NCBI RefSeq assembly: GCF_000477435.1
Contig: NC_022576.1
Span: forward strand, 1,922,001 to 1,986,000
Direction of reading: 5' to 3'
Origin: Candidatus Symbiobacter mobilis CR
GTDB lineage: Bacteria > Pseudomonadota > Gammaproteobacteria > Burkholderiales > Burkholderiaceae_C
DNA length: 64,000 nucleotides
The notes under the pieces are model-generated. The model saw nothing but the letters and a program-made list of their open reading frames with translations. It was not told the origin of the DNA and ran no database searches. Both the position numbers and the translations under genes were made by a program. Shown here one piece after another: positions 20,775-30,079 of this stretch (the stretch's first letter is position 1; each line of letters begins with the position of its first letter).

Positions 20775-21225
20775 GCGCGACGGCGGGCGCCCTGCGGCTC
20801 CATAGCACCATCGCCACGACGAGCAGCAGGTCTTCCTTCCGCAGTGGGATAGGCGATGCTGCCGTGGCCCGGTCGAGTACGAGGTGCAGGCACTGCTGTG
20901 ACAGCACCCCGGTGGCGTGCAGATGGCAGAGGTATCCCCAGTTCTCGGAACCCAGGCGCTGTTGTTCCCAAGCAGACAGCACCCGGATACTGGTTGGAGC
21001 GCAAGGCGCTGGGTCGTCTTGTGGGGTGTTTGGGGTAGCCGATGTCAAAGCAGTGGCGTGGATCGCATCCATAGGATCAGGAAGCAATTCCACCAGCCAC
21101 GCCAGCGCACGGTCGATGGCGCGCGGGGCAAAGCCTTGGGCATAGAGCCTGCGCCGCAATAGCGGCCATTGCGGTAGCGGGGGAACGCCACCACCAGCAA
21201 AAACAAAAGCCAGAACGTCAAACAT
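20731..21225 (-). CDS. smg: Smg protein (DUF494)
   Basis: 164 residues starting MFDVLAFVF, the typical Smg opening, with LRRRLYAQGFAPRAIDRAL and an acidic helical tail. Function is not known in detail; smg commonly follows dprA in gamma- and betaproteobacteria, as here (146 bp downstream of dprA). ATG 21225 is preferred; the frame remains open upstream but would only add REP-derived sequence. It converges on the TMTC-like gene and overlaps its end by 44 bp. Confidence 0.85.
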   Translation of the reverse strand: MFDVLAFVFAGGGVPPLPQWPLLRRRLYAQGFAPRAIDRALAWLVELLPDPMDAIHATALTSATPNTPQDDPAPCAPTSIRVLSAWEQQRLGSENWGYLCHLHATGVLSQQCLHLVLDRATAASPIPLRKEDLLLVVAMVLWSRRAPAVAPRDARWVAGGMGWH

Positions 21226-21280
21226 CCGGGCACTGTAGGCCGCGTGGGTAGGCGGCAAAGCGCGGAAAAGCCAGGGTTTT

Positions 21281-21299
21281 CTTCCATCGCTCCTACAAC
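21281..21299 (-). repeat. REP-like element, partial, left half of an inverted pair
   Basis: On the minus strand it reads GTTGTAGGAGCGATGGAAG, the first 19 bases of the element. It faces the copy at 21331-21357 in the dprA-smg spacer, giving a head-to-head doublet. Confidence 0.7.
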
Positions 21300-21330
21300 A
21301 ACATCCCTCCATCCCCCGCTTTGCCCAACA

Positions 21331-21357
21331 TGTTGTGGGAGCGATGGAAGTCGCGAT
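21331..21357 (+). repeat. REP-like element, right half of an inverted pair
   Basis: TGTTGTGGGAGCGATGGAAG then TCGCGAT; the stem keeps one G-U pair. Confidence 0.75.
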
Positions 21358-21370
21358 GATCCTAGATTCC

Positions 21371-22555
21371 TCACCCCTGCCGCTGGAACCGCCCTCCGGG
21401 CAGGCGCGCAACGGAGCCTTCCAGCTCCAACTGGGTTAGCAGCGCTTGCAAAGGCGCGGTGTCCATCCCGGTGCGGGCCTGGATCGTGTCCAACCCGGTG
21501 GGGTCATAGCCCATCGCCCGCAACACGCAGTGGCTCGGGTCCGCAGGATCCACAGCAATCGGTGCTGGAGTGGGTGCGGAGATTGCGCGCTCGGGCTGGC
21601 CCGGGTATTCGTCGAAGATGTCCTGCGGGCAGGTGACCAATTTGGCCCCTTGCTGAATCAGCGCATGGCAGCCGGTGGATTGCAGAGCGTGGATCGAACC
21701 GGGGACGGCAAAAACGTCCTTGCCTTGTTCCGCACTGAGCCGCGCCGTGATGAGCGAGCCGGAGCGCAGCGCGGCTTCGACGACCAAGGTCCCCCGGCTG
21801 AGCGCGGCGATCAGGCGATTGCGCCGAGGAAAGTGCGCACTGACCGGGGCACTGCCCAACGGGTATTCGCTAAGCACCAGCCCGCGTTGGGCGATGCGGT
21901 GCGCCAGTGCGAGGTGCGCCTTGGGGTAGACGCGATCGACACCCGTCCCGACGACAGCCACCGTGGGGGAGTGCGCCACCTCAGCGTCCAGCGCGCCTGC
22001 GTGCGCAGCGCCGTCGATGCCACGCGCCAGCCCGCTGATCACCGTCCACCCGCATTCGGCGGCGACGCGCGCAAAGCGACGTGCGGTGTCCAGCCCCTGC
22101 GGGGTGGGCGAACGGGTGCCGACGATGGCCAGGCAGCGCGTGGGGTCGATAGCCGGTGCCGATGCCCATTCCGGTGGCGGTTCCGACGACAACTCGCTGC
22201 GTGCACAACGCGCATTCCCGAGCGCATACAGCAGCAGCGGGGGGTCTTCGGTCTGAAGCAGGGCCTGCGGGTAATCGGGGTCGCCCAAAGTCAAGACGGC
22301 GCGCCGTGGATCACCACCTTCCTGTTGCTGTTGCAACCAAGTCAGGGTGGACTCCAGCAGCTCCAGCAGTTCCGGGGGCGCAGTACGCAGGGATCGTGCC
22401 TGTTTGGCGGAGACGACCTGCTCCAGACTGGCCGCAGTCTGCGCAAAGATGGCGGGGGCGCTGCCAAAGGCCTGCAATAAGGCGCGTGCCGCAACGTTGC
22501 CCACGCCTGGGCACAGCGTCAGCCGCAGCCAGGCTTCGAGTTCATCGCGCTCCAT
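21371..22555 (-). CDS. dprA: DNA-processing protein DprA (Smf)
   Basis: 394 residues. DprA protects incoming single-stranded DNA and loads RecA during natural transformation. An N-terminal helical (SAM-like) region is followed by the extended Rossmann fold: IVGTRSPTPQG, VISGLARGIDGAAHAGALD, VAVVGTGVDRVYPKAH, then SEYPLGSAPVSAHFPRRNR, and a C-terminal winged helix (about 325-390). The start at 22555 overlaps the end of the LysM gene by 14 bp. With a type IV pilin in the same window, competence is plausible but not shown. Confidence 0.93.
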   Translation of the reverse strand: MERDELEAWLRLTLCPGVGNVAARALLQAFGSAPAIFAQTAASLEQVVSAKQARSLRTAPPELLELLESTLTWLQQQQEGGDPRRAVLTLGDPDYPQALLQTEDPPLLLYALGNARCARSELSSEPPPEWASAPAIDPTRCLAIVGTRSPTPQGLDTARRFARVAAECGWTVISGLARGIDGAAHAGALDAEVAHSPTVAVVGTGVDRVYPKAHLALAHRIAQRGLVLSEYPLGSAPVSAHFPRRNRLIAALSRGTLVVEAALRSGSLITARLSAEQGKDVFAVPGSIHALQSTGCHALIQQGAKLVTCPQDIFDEYPGQPERAISAPTPAPIAVDPADPSHCVLRAMGYDPTGLDTIQARTGMDTAPLQALLTQLELEGSVARLPGGRFQRQG

Positions 22556-23765
22556 GCATCGGGCTGATGAGCCGATCCCCAACCTTGACGCCGCGCGTAA
22601 TGTTCAGCACCAGGGCGTAAGACACCCGGTCAAAGGTACGGAACACCATCATCAGGCCGTTGCGTTCCTCGGGGAGCTTGATCTGCGGACGTTCGGGGTC
22701 GGTTTTGTCGATGATGCGCTCACCGTCGTTGAGGATCGCGAAGATGTGCCCACTTTCCACCCCGTCGCGCACGCCACGGCTGATGGCGACGACCTGGTTT
22801 TGCGCAGCATTGGCGACAGCGCTACCGTAGACGGATACCACCCGCGCCTCGAAATCTGGAGCAGGCGCGTGGGGCGCATAGCTCTGCACCTCGCGCGGGG
22901 GTTCGGGCAACAGCCTGTCGCCAACGCGCATTTCTTCCTTGGCGGCGATGATGTCGATCGTCGCGGGCAGGATTTCGACGACCTCTTTGCCTTCGGCGTC
23001 CACACTGGTTTGCGTGGACTCGCTGCGCATCAGCCGCGCTGTACCCACGTATTGCGCCTCGTGGCCGAGCACTTCGCCGGTGATGGGGTCACGCAACGCC
23101 GTCGTGTTGCGGAAGATGCGGTAGATCTGGTGTTTTTTGGTCGGGTCGTCGAGCAGTTCCGCGCCGAAGGGGCCACGGGCGTAGGCGCGGTCTCCGCGTG
23201 TCAGCAGTACGCGGCCTTCCAGCGTGGCGACGATGCGCGCAGCCTTCGCCAATTCCCCTTCCCCCACGATGATTGGTTCAGCCAGAAAAGGCTCGATCAA
23301 ATGGCTTTGGAGCGTGGGCAAGGCCCCGGCACTCAGGGGTTCGATGCGGGTGCGCGGAGAAAGCCGCACGGTGGGGGTACCGCCGACGCCCCCGCCCGGC
23401 CTGGTGCGGAGAAAAGCCCGGCCATTGCGGGTGTCGAGATACAACACCTGCCCTGGGTAGATGAGGTGCGGGTTCTGGATGTCATCGAGATTCATCCCCC
23501 ACAGTTCCGGCCAGCGCCACACGCTGCGCAAGAACATCCCCGCAATGCCCCAGAGCGTATCGCCGGCTTGGATGGTGTAGCTGGAAGGCGCATTGGCGGC
23601 CAGCTCCCCCAACGGCACCCCCGTCACAGCTACCTGCTTGGCGGTGGCTCGCTGGCGAGGGGTTGGGGTGTCGTAGGTCGATGCCGGGGAACCCTGTGCG
23701 AAAGCGGCAAGGAGCAGGGCCAAGGTCAGTGCGACCGCACCCGATGGTCGTGGCAAGGTGTGCAT
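22542..23765 (-). CDS. LysM peptidoglycan-binding protein
   Basis: 407 residues. A signal peptide (about 1-28, with AVALTLALLLAAFAQGSPA) precedes one LysM domain at about 60-110 (SYTIQAGDTLWGIAG, then NPHLIYPGQVLYL). The remainder is a beta-rich domain of unknown role that is common in this family next to dprA in betaproteobacteria. It is predicted to be periplasmic and bound to peptidoglycan. ATG 23765 gives the signal peptide directly; ATG 23813 is possible. The gene is divergent from def, leaving a 146-bp shared promoter region. Confidence 0.85.
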   Translation of the reverse strand: MHTLPRPSGAVALTLALLLAAFAQGSPASTYDTPTPRQRATAKQVAVTGVPLGELAANAPSSYTIQAGDTLWGIAGMFLRSVWRWPELWGMNLDDIQNPHLIYPGQVLYLDTRNGRAFLRTRPGGGVGGTPTVRLSPRTRIEPLSAGALPTLQSHLIEPFLAEPIIVGEGELAKAARIVATLEGRVLLTRGDRAYARGPFGAELLDDPTKKHQIYRIFRNTTALRDPITGEVLGHEAQYVGTARLMRSESTQTSVDAEGKEVVEILPATIDIIAAKEEMRVGDRLLPEPPREVQSYAPHAPAPDFEARVVSVYGSAVANAAQNQVVAISRGVRDGVESGHIFAILNDGERIIDKTDPERPQIKLPEERNGLMMVFRTFDRVSYALVLNITRGVKVGDRLISPMHGAR

Positions 23766-23911
23766 CGTGTTCTCTACGGCAAAGGTTGCGAGGGTGGGGT
23801 CGACAAAGATCATAGCCCTGCACGGCAGCAGCGAGTTGCGACAATGTTCTGATGCGCTGCGCCGTCGGTTTGCCCTTGGCGGCCGCGCCATCCCATCCCC
23901 GATTTGCTGCC

Positions 23912-24415
23912 ATGGCCCTGCTCCCCATTCTCCGTTACCCCGACCCCCGGCTGCACACCGTCGCCCAGTCTGTGCAGGAATTCGGCCCCCGCTTGCAGTC
24001 GCTGGTGGCAGACATGATCGAAACGATGTACACCGCCAAGGGAATCGGGCTGGCAGCGACGCAAGTCGACGTGCATGAGCGGGTGGTCGTGCTCGATGTG
24101 TCTGAACAACATGACTGCCCGCAGGTGCTGATCAACCCAAGGCTGGTTTGGGTTAGCGAAGAATGCGTGGTCGGCGAAGAAGGATGTCTGTCCGTCCCCG
24201 GGGAGTACGACAAGGTTTCCCGCCACGCAGCAGTGCATATCGACGTGCAAGACACTGCTGGGGCCTGGCGTCGCATCGAAGCCGAAGGACTGTTGGCAGT
24301 ATGCATCCAGCATGAGATGGATCACCTGGCCGGGAAGGTGTTCGTCGAGTACTTGTCCCCTCTCAAACGCAGCCGCATCCGCAGCAGATTGCGCAAGGCA
24401 GAGCGGGAAGCTTGA
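23912..24415 (+). CDS. def: Peptide deformylase
   Basis: 167 residues. The metalloenzyme removes the formyl group from nascent N-terminal methionine. All three family motifs are present: GIGLAATQV at about 46-54, EGCLSVPG with metal ligand Cys92, and HEMDH at 134-138. ATG 23912 fits the usual [14 protein letters not shown] start; the in-frame sequence before it is not conserved. fmt follows 43 bp downstream, the classical def-fmt pair in which one enzyme reverses what the other adds. Confidence 0.97.
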   Translation: MALLPILRYPDPRLHTVAQSVQEFGPRLQSLVADMIETMYTAKGIGLAATQVDVHERVVVLDVSEQHDCPQVLINPRLVWVSEECVVGEEGCLSVPGEYDKVSRHAAVHIDVQDTAGAWRRIEAEGLLAVCIQHEMDHLAGKVFVEYLSPLKRSRIRSRLRKAEREA

Positions 24416-24458
24416 AGTCTCCGTTCTTCTTGTTGTTGGTATCAATGGAAGGGCCGTG

Positions 24459-25433
24459 ATGCAACGTTTGCGCCTCGTCTTTGCCGGAACGCCACCTTTC
24501 GCCGCCCAAGCGCTGGCGGGGCTGTGCAATGCCGGGCACGAAGTCACGCTGGTATGGACCCAACCCGACCGCCCTGCAGGGCGCGGGATGCGCACGATAG
24601 CTTCGCCCGTCAAGGAATTTGCACAGCGCCAAGGCATCGACGTGCAGCAACCGCGCAGCCTGCGGCTGGACGGCAAGTTCCCGGACGATGCCCGCGCCGC
24701 GCAGACTGCGCTACAACGTGTGCAGGCAGATGCCATGGTCGTCGCTGCCTATGGGCTGATCTTGCCGCAGTGGGTGCTCGATACCCCCCGGCTGGGGTGC
24801 CTGAACATCCATGCATCCCTGTTGCCTCGCTGGCGTGGAGCAGCGCCGATCCAGCGCGCCATCGAGGCAGGCGATACCCAGACCGGGGTCACGATCATGC
24901 AAATGGATGCCGGTCTCGATACCGGGGGCATCCTGCTCGCAGGCTCCATCCCGATCGACGCGCAAGACACGGCGCAGACGGTGCATGACAGGCTCGCAGA
25001 CATCGGGGCAGGGCTGGTATTACAGGCGCTCCATGGAGTGGCTTCCGGCAAGATCGTTCCCACCCCGCAGCCGACGGATGGCGTGTGCTACGCAGCCAAG
25101 ATCGACAAACACGAGGCACAGATCGACTGGACACTCGACGCACCAGCCATCTGCCGCAAGGTGCGTGCTTTCCAGCCTGCCCCCGGCGCCCACACCACGT
25201 ATGCGGACACTGTGCTCAAAGTGTGGAAGGCCGAGGCAACCCAGCGCGGGCACGGGGAAGGCGCATGTTGCGGCGCAGTGCTCGATGTCGGGGAGCAAGG
25301 TATCGTCGTGGCTGCCGGGAACGGCACGGCAGTACAGTTGCTCGAAGTGCAACGTGCCGGCGGAAAGCGTTTGTTGCTCGCAGAATTTCTGCGGGGCTAC
25401 ACGCTACGTAGCGGCAGTGTGCTCGGAACCTGA
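24459..25433 (+). CDS. fmt: Methionyl-tRNA formyltransferase
   Basis: 324 residues. Fmt formylates Met-tRNAfMet with 10-formyl-THF. Diagnostic segments: [15 protein letters not shown] at the start, [20 protein letters not shown] with the catalytic Asn/His, and [18 protein letters not shown]; the C-terminal domain (about 210-320) has the usual tRNA-binding beta-barrel. Start ATG 24459 follows GAAGG at 24448-24452. Confidence 0.97.
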   Translation: MQRLRLVFAGTPPFAAQALAGLCNAGHEVTLVWTQPDRPAGRGMRTIASPVKEFAQRQGIDVQQPRSLRLDGKFPDDARAAQTALQRVQADAMVVAAYGLILPQWVLDTPRLGCLNIHASLLPRWRGAAPIQRAIEAGDTQTGVTIMQMDAGLDTGGILLAGSIPIDAQDTAQTVHDRLADIGAGLVLQALHGVASGKIVPTPQPTDGVCYAAKIDKHEAQIDWTLDAPAICRKVRAFQPAPGAHTTYADTVLKVWKAEATQRGHGEGACCGAVLDVGEQGIVVAAGNGTAVQLLEVQRAGGKRLLLAEFLRGYTLRSGSVLGT

Positions 25434-25597
25434 AAGGTTACACGCTGGTTGGGACAAAGTAGCACAAGGGCTGGACAAGGCAAATTCCTCGAACTCTACA
25501 ATGCCTCAGGCAGACTATCCACCTACATATTGGGTACCATCTGCACCGTAACTTCCGGCCATATCTTCGGCCTATGGGGTACAGAGTTTGATCTTGC

Positions 25598-25623
25598 GTT
25601 GCTGGGAGCGAGGAAGTCACGAT
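25598..25623 (+). repeat. REP-like element
   Basis: GTTGCTGGGAGCGAGGAAGT then CACGAT; one base of the stem is missing relative to the consensus. It lies 60 bp left of the insertion sequence. Confidence 0.6.
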
Positions 25624-25679
25624 GGGTTCGTCGGTCAACGATACAAATCAGGCGAAATGCCTGGATAAATGCCTAGATA

Positions 25680-27584
25680 GTGGCTGACAGAAAAGTCGGA
25701 TTTTTGATGCGTGTACCCGGTACTTTCAGGAAGTGATCCGGAACCTAGACCGGATTACAAATTTTTTTGCGGTCGAATTTTGACAAAAACCATGTATCCT
25801 GCTCCAAAAATTGAATTATTGGTGAATGAAGGAAAAGCTATCCTCTGCAACCACTCATGCATCCCTTGAAAAAGACCGTCGAGCGGCATCAAGCCGCTCG
25901 ACGAATGGATGGTGGTGTCGTTCGCTCGGCATCAATCGATTGCTGACGAACCACCATGCCAATACGGTAAAAATTTCGTGCCAAGACTGACAATGAAACA
26001 TAGCGTTTGAATCCTTTTATTCCCTCATCGGGGCACATATCCAAACCAAAGTGTTCCAATCCATTGATCGCCGACTCTACAGCAGAATGTGCTTTCCGTA
26101 GTTTCACAAATGTCTCGCTCGATTCTCGTTCTTGTTCCGCTTGAGAACAGCGCCCTTTCTTTGGTAAAGCAGCACAGTCTAATAATTTTGCCAATTTTTT
26201 CTGATTCTCTTGACTGTGGAATCCTTTGTCAAAACTCACGGCATTCAAAGTCGAGAATCGTTCTTTGGCAGCTTCAACCATTGGTACAGCAACTTCGTTA
26301 TCTTCTTGCTTCTCCATAACGTGATGATGCAGAATGAAACGATGTTGATCTTCCAGAATACAAACCTTTACCCCCAATTCCACAGGCACACCAGCCTTGC
26401 CTTTGCTTATCCACTCCGTATGCGGTTCAAACAGCGAGAATATCTTTTCCGAATGCGGAATGCGTTCCCCGTTGATCACCCTACGGCGAATCTGATCTGA
26501 TAACTTTTCTGCATGCCCTATGAAGACCTGCAGCTTCGATAGCAACCCTTGCTCCTGTGCGCTGATCTGCGATGCAGCCAAGACGACTTCCTGCCTTGTT
26601 TGGGTGGCGCGCTCGAACAGCTCTTTGGCTTGCTTGAGATATTCCTCGCATGCTTCGTGGATGGCAGCTTCCTTTGCTGCACGTTTGGCTTCATTTTTTG
26701 AATGAGAGCGCCGAAGCCGCTGGATATGGCGATACTGCTTTTTGAATTGGCGATAAGAGTGTTCATGCTGACGCCAGCCAGACAATTTATGTTTCTCCGC
26801 TAACTTTGCACTCCATGCAATGATCTTTTTTATAGCATCAAAAAGAAGATTCAAATCGGTTGGAAAATGTACATCTGTTTCAACGACAAAGGAATCACAA
26901 CGACCGTGTAGAACGTCGTCCGGGCTTTTTTTTACTAGCGTATGGCCGGTTTTGACCACAACTTGATTGATTCGATCAAGAATCTCTGGGGTAAATAACC
27001 TCAAATTATCTTTCAGGGTTTGCACGTTGTATTTTGTCTCATCATACCAGTCAGTATGCCCGAGCATTTGTCGCAATGTCCGATGTTGATTCACCAGCTC
27101 TTCCAATCGGTCGTAATCGATATTCAGACCCAATCGAACCACACCGATGACAAGAATTTGCCACTGCGACATACCTGGGCGACCCATATGTGCTTTTACT
27201 TTTTCACCAGAAGGGAGTACCGGGAGAATTTCTGAGAGGATAGAGAAAACTTCTTTGCGTACGTCTGGTATTGTGTAGATGTACTGAAGTCCTAGCAGCA
27301 ATTTTGGGATATCATCGCGAGAACGCAGATCAAGTTGAATGTTGGCGATAGGATCTTCGCCTAATTTCATCTGAGGATTTATGACAGAGCGCATGTAGTT
27401 CCCAATTATTTTAATGAAGATTGAAGTAGGATGAAAATATTATATCAAAATTAAAAATTTTGTGTGTAATGCGACATCTTATGCATAATCTCATGAAAAT
27501 CGCAGGAAAGCGGCTCAATCTTCACCCACCCAAACGTAGCGTACCCTGTTGATTTTGCATGGTTTTCTATTTTTCTGTCAGATA
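25680..27584 (-). mobile_element. Insertion sequence, about 1.9 kb, AT-rich
   Basis: A single transposase gene is flanked by terminal inverted repeats: CTGACAGAAAA at 25684-25694 and its complement TTTTCTGTCAG at 27571-27581, with weaker similarity further in. A 7-bp direct repeat CTAGATA (25673-25679 and 27585-27591) borders the element and may be the target duplication, though the outermost 3-4 bases of the two ends do not match, so the exact limits are uncertain. Base composition is clearly more AT-rich than the flanks, which indicates recent arrival. Confidence 0.75.
25889..27394 (-). CDS. Transposase, ISNCY-like DDE type
   Basis: 501 residues, full length with no frameshift. The N-terminal region contains GRPGMSQWQILVIGVVRLGL and LEELVNQHRTLRQMLGH; the presumed catalytic core has VVETDVHFPTDLNLLFDAI (first Asp) and SFDKGFHSQENQKKL (second Asp), with a later Glu in the segment AHSAVESAINGLEH. 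A Lys/Arg-rich coiled coil lies between them. This resembles the group annotated as ISNCY family transposases; an IS5-related assignment cannot be excluded without a search. Codon use is much more A/T-ending than its neighbours. Because the frame is intact, the element may be active. Confidence 0.75.
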   Translation of the reverse strand: MRSVINPQMKLGEDPIANIQLDLRSRDDIPKLLLGLQYIYTIPDVRKEVFSILSEILPVLPSGEKVKAHMGRPGMSQWQILVIGVVRLGLNIDYDRLEELVNQHRTLRQMLGHTDWYDETKYNVQTLKDNLRLFTPEILDRINQVVVKTGHTLVKKSPDDVLHGRCDSFVVETDVHFPTDLNLLFDAIKKIIAWSAKLAEKHKLSGWRQHEHSYRQFKKQYRHIQRLRRSHSKNEAKRAAKEAAIHEACEEYLKQAKELFERATQTRQEVVLAASQISAQEQGLLSKLQVFIGHAEKLSDQIRRRVINGERIPHSEKIFSLFEPHTEWISKGKAGVPVELGVKVCILEDQHRFILHHHVMEKQEDNEVAVPMVEAAKERFSTLNAVSFDKGFHSQENQKKLAKLLDCAALPKKGRCSQAEQERESSETFVKLRKAHSAVESAINGLEHFGLDMCPDEGIKGFKRYVSLSVLARNFYRIGMVVRQQSIDAERTTPPSIRRAA

Positions 27585-27608
27585 CTAGATATAAGCCGAG
27601 GCGTAGGC

Positions 27609-27926
27609 ATGATGGGTTCCCATGCAAGCCTGGCCAGAATTCTGGAAACAGTCGTGGCCAGCTTGGCCCCAGAGCTACCGCGTATCGGGAAAGCGCTCCA
27701 TGCCGGAGATGCTGCATCCGCCAACAAGGTGCTCCACTCGATCAAGGGATACATGCCTATCTTTGCGTGCGATGCGTTGATCGAACGTGTCACGTCCGTG
27801 GAGAAAATCAGCAAGACCGAGCCTGCGTCGGTGGTACTGCCCCTCTACACCGAATTGGAGCCGCAGTTGGAGCGGCTCGTCGCGGAGATTCGCGAGTTTT
27901 TGGCGCAAAATGGTGCGAGTTGCTGA
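27609..27926 (+). CDS. HPt-domain protein, possibly truncated at its 5' end by the IS
   Basis: 105 residues from ATG 27609 (ATG 27612 is equivalent). It is a four-helix histidine phosphotransfer domain: VLHSIKGYMPIFACDALIERV contains the phospho-accepting His43 in the HxxKG context. The IS right end lies only 24 bp upstream, so the native promoter or N-terminus may be lost. Reading through the CTAGATA repeat as if the IS were absent joins this frame to ATG 25622 on the other side. It precedes a single-domain response regulator, a plausible phosphotransfer partner. Confidence 0.7.
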   Translation: MMGSHASLARILETVVASLAPELPRIGKALHAGDAASANKVLHSIKGYMPIFACDALIERVTSVEKISKTEPASVVLPLYTELEPQLERLVAEIREFLAQNGASC

Positions 27927-28033
27927 GAGAAGGGAATCGCTGGGGCAGTTCTGAGTTCTGTGATGTGCAGTGTTCTCGTCGATCCGGCGTGGATCGTCTA
28001 TTGATCGCGGTGTTCTGGCCGGTGGCCAAATAA

Positions 28034-28444
28034 GTGAGCAAATCAGCAATGAAAATTACCCAAGCCCGTATCATGGTGGTGGAAGACGACCCCGTAATGC
28101 GCAATTTCGTCGTCAACAATTTACGCCGCCTGGGAATCCATGCCATCGAAACGGCAGCGGACGGTGCCAGTGCCCTGCGCGCTGTCGAGACTTTTCGGCC
28201 CGACGTGGTGTTGACCGATATCCACATGCAGCCGATGGACGGTATAGAGTTCGTGCAGCAATTGCGCTCCCATGCCAATCAGCTCGTCCGGAGCATGAAA
28301 GTCATTTTCATGAGCGCCGATGCCAGCACGACCACTTTGGAGCATGCCATGCCGCTGGGTACCTTCGGATATATCGTCAAGCCTCCGAGGCTCGAAACGC
28401 TGCAAGCCAAGCTGGAGTTGGCACTGAACGGCACTACCCCGTAG
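28034..28444 (+). CDS. Single-domain response regulator (CheY-like)
   Basis: 136 residues, one REC domain without output. Acid pair in VVEDDPVMRN, phospho-acceptor Asp62 (LTDIHMQPMDG), the conserved Ser in IFMSAD and Lys in YIVKPP are all present. GTG 28034 is the longest start; ATG 28049 is an alternative and removes five residues. It lies between the HPt gene and the first receptor, so it may relay or sink phosphate for the cluster. Confidence 0.85.
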   Translation: MSKSAMKITQARIMVVEDDPVMRNFVVNNLRRLGIHAIETAADGASALRAVETFRPDVVLTDIHMQPMDGIEFVQQLRSHANQLVRSMKVIFMSADASTTTLEHAMPLGTFGYIVKPPRLETLQAKLELALNGTTP

Positions 28445-28546
28445 CAACACTGGTTGCACCGGTAGCGCTCATCGCACTTTTCATCGTCGTACTCCGTCGT
28501 AGCGTCACTGTCGCCGTACTGTCGGGACCACCTCGGGAGCCTCTCC

Positions 28547-30079
28547 ATGGCATTTTTCACGCCCGCATCCTGGATCCTGCGCCCCTTGTCGGGGCGTGCG
28601 CGGTTCTGGGTTTTGCCTGCCCCCTTACTGTTGGCGCTGGCTGTCGTTTTTGTGTTGCGGTTGACCGAGGGCGAGCAAAAGAGCTTGGCTGTAGATATTG
28701 CTGTCTTGGTCGTGATCGCCATAGGAGTATTGCTGTGGGGGTATTTTCAGGCGGCGTTCTTTGACCTGACTTACAACGAGCGCGACCGCACCGAAGGGGC
28801 CATGCGTTCGGCGTCGATGGGCGACCTCACTCGCAGGGGAACGACGGACATCAGCACCCTCGGCGAATTCGGGCGCCATCTGGAACACATGATCCAGAAC
28901 ATGTCTTGGATGGTTTCCAACATCCGTACTGCCGCCGTGCTGCTGGGGGATACGGGCAAGAAGCTCGTGGAAGATACCCGTTCGCTGGCGGAGCGAGCCG
29001 AAGCACAAGGGCAGCATTTGCAACAGACGTCGATCCACGTCAAGCACGTCAGCGAGACCGTTGCCCGCAACGCCCAGGCGGCGCACGAGGTCAGCATGAT
29101 GACGAGCAGCCTGCACAACGAAGCCAACTCGGCAGGCACGATGATGCACGATGCCATGCAAAGCATGGGGCCGCTGGAGGTCACATCCCGCAGGATGTCC
29201 GAAATCATCGGCGTGATCGACGGCATCGCTTTCCAGACCAACCTGCTTGCGCTCAACGCCGCCGTCGAAGCAGCACGGGCTGGCGAACAGGGCCGGGGGT
29301 TTGCCGTGGTGGCTGCAGAAGTGCGCAACCTTGCCAAGCGCAGCCAAGCTGCCGCTGCCGAAATTCGGGGATTGATTGCCGAATCCGCTGCCCGCGTGGG
29401 GGATACGGTACTGGGGATCAAGCAAATCAACGACACGATGGCCAGCCTGATTTCCGGTATTGCGGAGATCGCCATGAACGTGAACGTCATGGCCGAAGGC
29501 TCTGCCTCCCAAAGCAGCGCGTTGGAAGAAGTAGTGCATGCCGTCGGTGACCTCGATATCCTCACACAAGAAAACACGACACTGGTCACCCGCGCAAGCG
29601 TCAATTCCGACCGTCTCATCCAGCAAGCATCGACGCTGGAGATTTCGGTGGGGGACATCCAGTTGCGGCAAGGCACTGCAGACCAGGCTCGGCAGCTCGT
29701 TTTCGACGCAATGATGCACTGGCGCAGCGTGGGAGAAGAGCGCGCCATCCACGATTTCCATGACCCCCACGGCCCTTTCCTCGACCGGGATATGTACGTC
29801 TTCGTGGTCGACCGTGCCGGGATGTACACCGTCCATGGTGCGATGCCGGAAAAAGATGGTACCGATCTGCGTTCCATGCCGGGCTTGGATGCCGACCAGC
29901 TTTTGGAAGAAGCGTGGGCTTTGTGCGACCAAGAACAAGGGGGCTGGGTTAGCTACAGCATCACCAATCCCACGACGGGCGAGGTGCAGCGCAAAACAGC
30001 GTACGTCGTTCCGTTGGACGATGATCGCTTGGTGGGCTGTGGGTGCTACTTCAACTCCCGGTGGCATAGTTATGACTGA
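28547..30079 (+). CDS. Methyl-accepting chemotaxis protein with C-terminal Cache-like domain
   Basis: 510 residues. Two membrane helices at about 23-40 and 47-67 leave only a handful of residues outside, so there is no periplasmic sensor. The signalling domain follows (about 110-370), with hairpin tip [18 protein letters not shown]; the tip differs from the four other receptors here, which read AGEHGKG. After it, about 385-505, comes a domain of the single-Cache type ([17 protein letters not shown], then [15 protein letters not shown]). The ligand domain is therefore cytoplasmic and C-terminal. The next gene overlaps its end by 8 bp. Confidence 0.85.
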   Translation: MAFFTPASWILRPLSGRARFWVLPAPLLLALAVVFVLRLTEGEQKSLAVDIAVLVVIAIGVLLWGYFQAAFFDLTYNERDRTEGAMRSASMGDLTRRGTTDISTLGEFGRHLEHMIQNMSWMVSNIRTAAVLLGDTGKKLVEDTRSLAERAEAQGQHLQQTSIHVKHVSETVARNAQAAHEVSMMTSSLHNEANSAGTMMHDAMQSMGPLEVTSRRMSEIIGVIDGIAFQTNLLALNAAVEAARAGEQGRGFAVVAAEVRNLAKRSQAAAAEIRGLIAESAARVGDTVLGIKQINDTMASLISGIAEIAMNVNVMAEGSASQSSALEEVVHAVGDLDILTQENTTLVTRASVNSDRLIQQASTLEISVGDIQLRQGTADQARQLVFDAMMHWRSVGEERAIHDFHDPHGPFLDRDMYVFVVDRAGMYTVHGAMPEKDGTDLRSMPGLDADQLLEEAWALCDQEQGGWVSYSITNPTTGEVQRKTAYVVPLDDDRLVGCGCYFNSRWHSYD

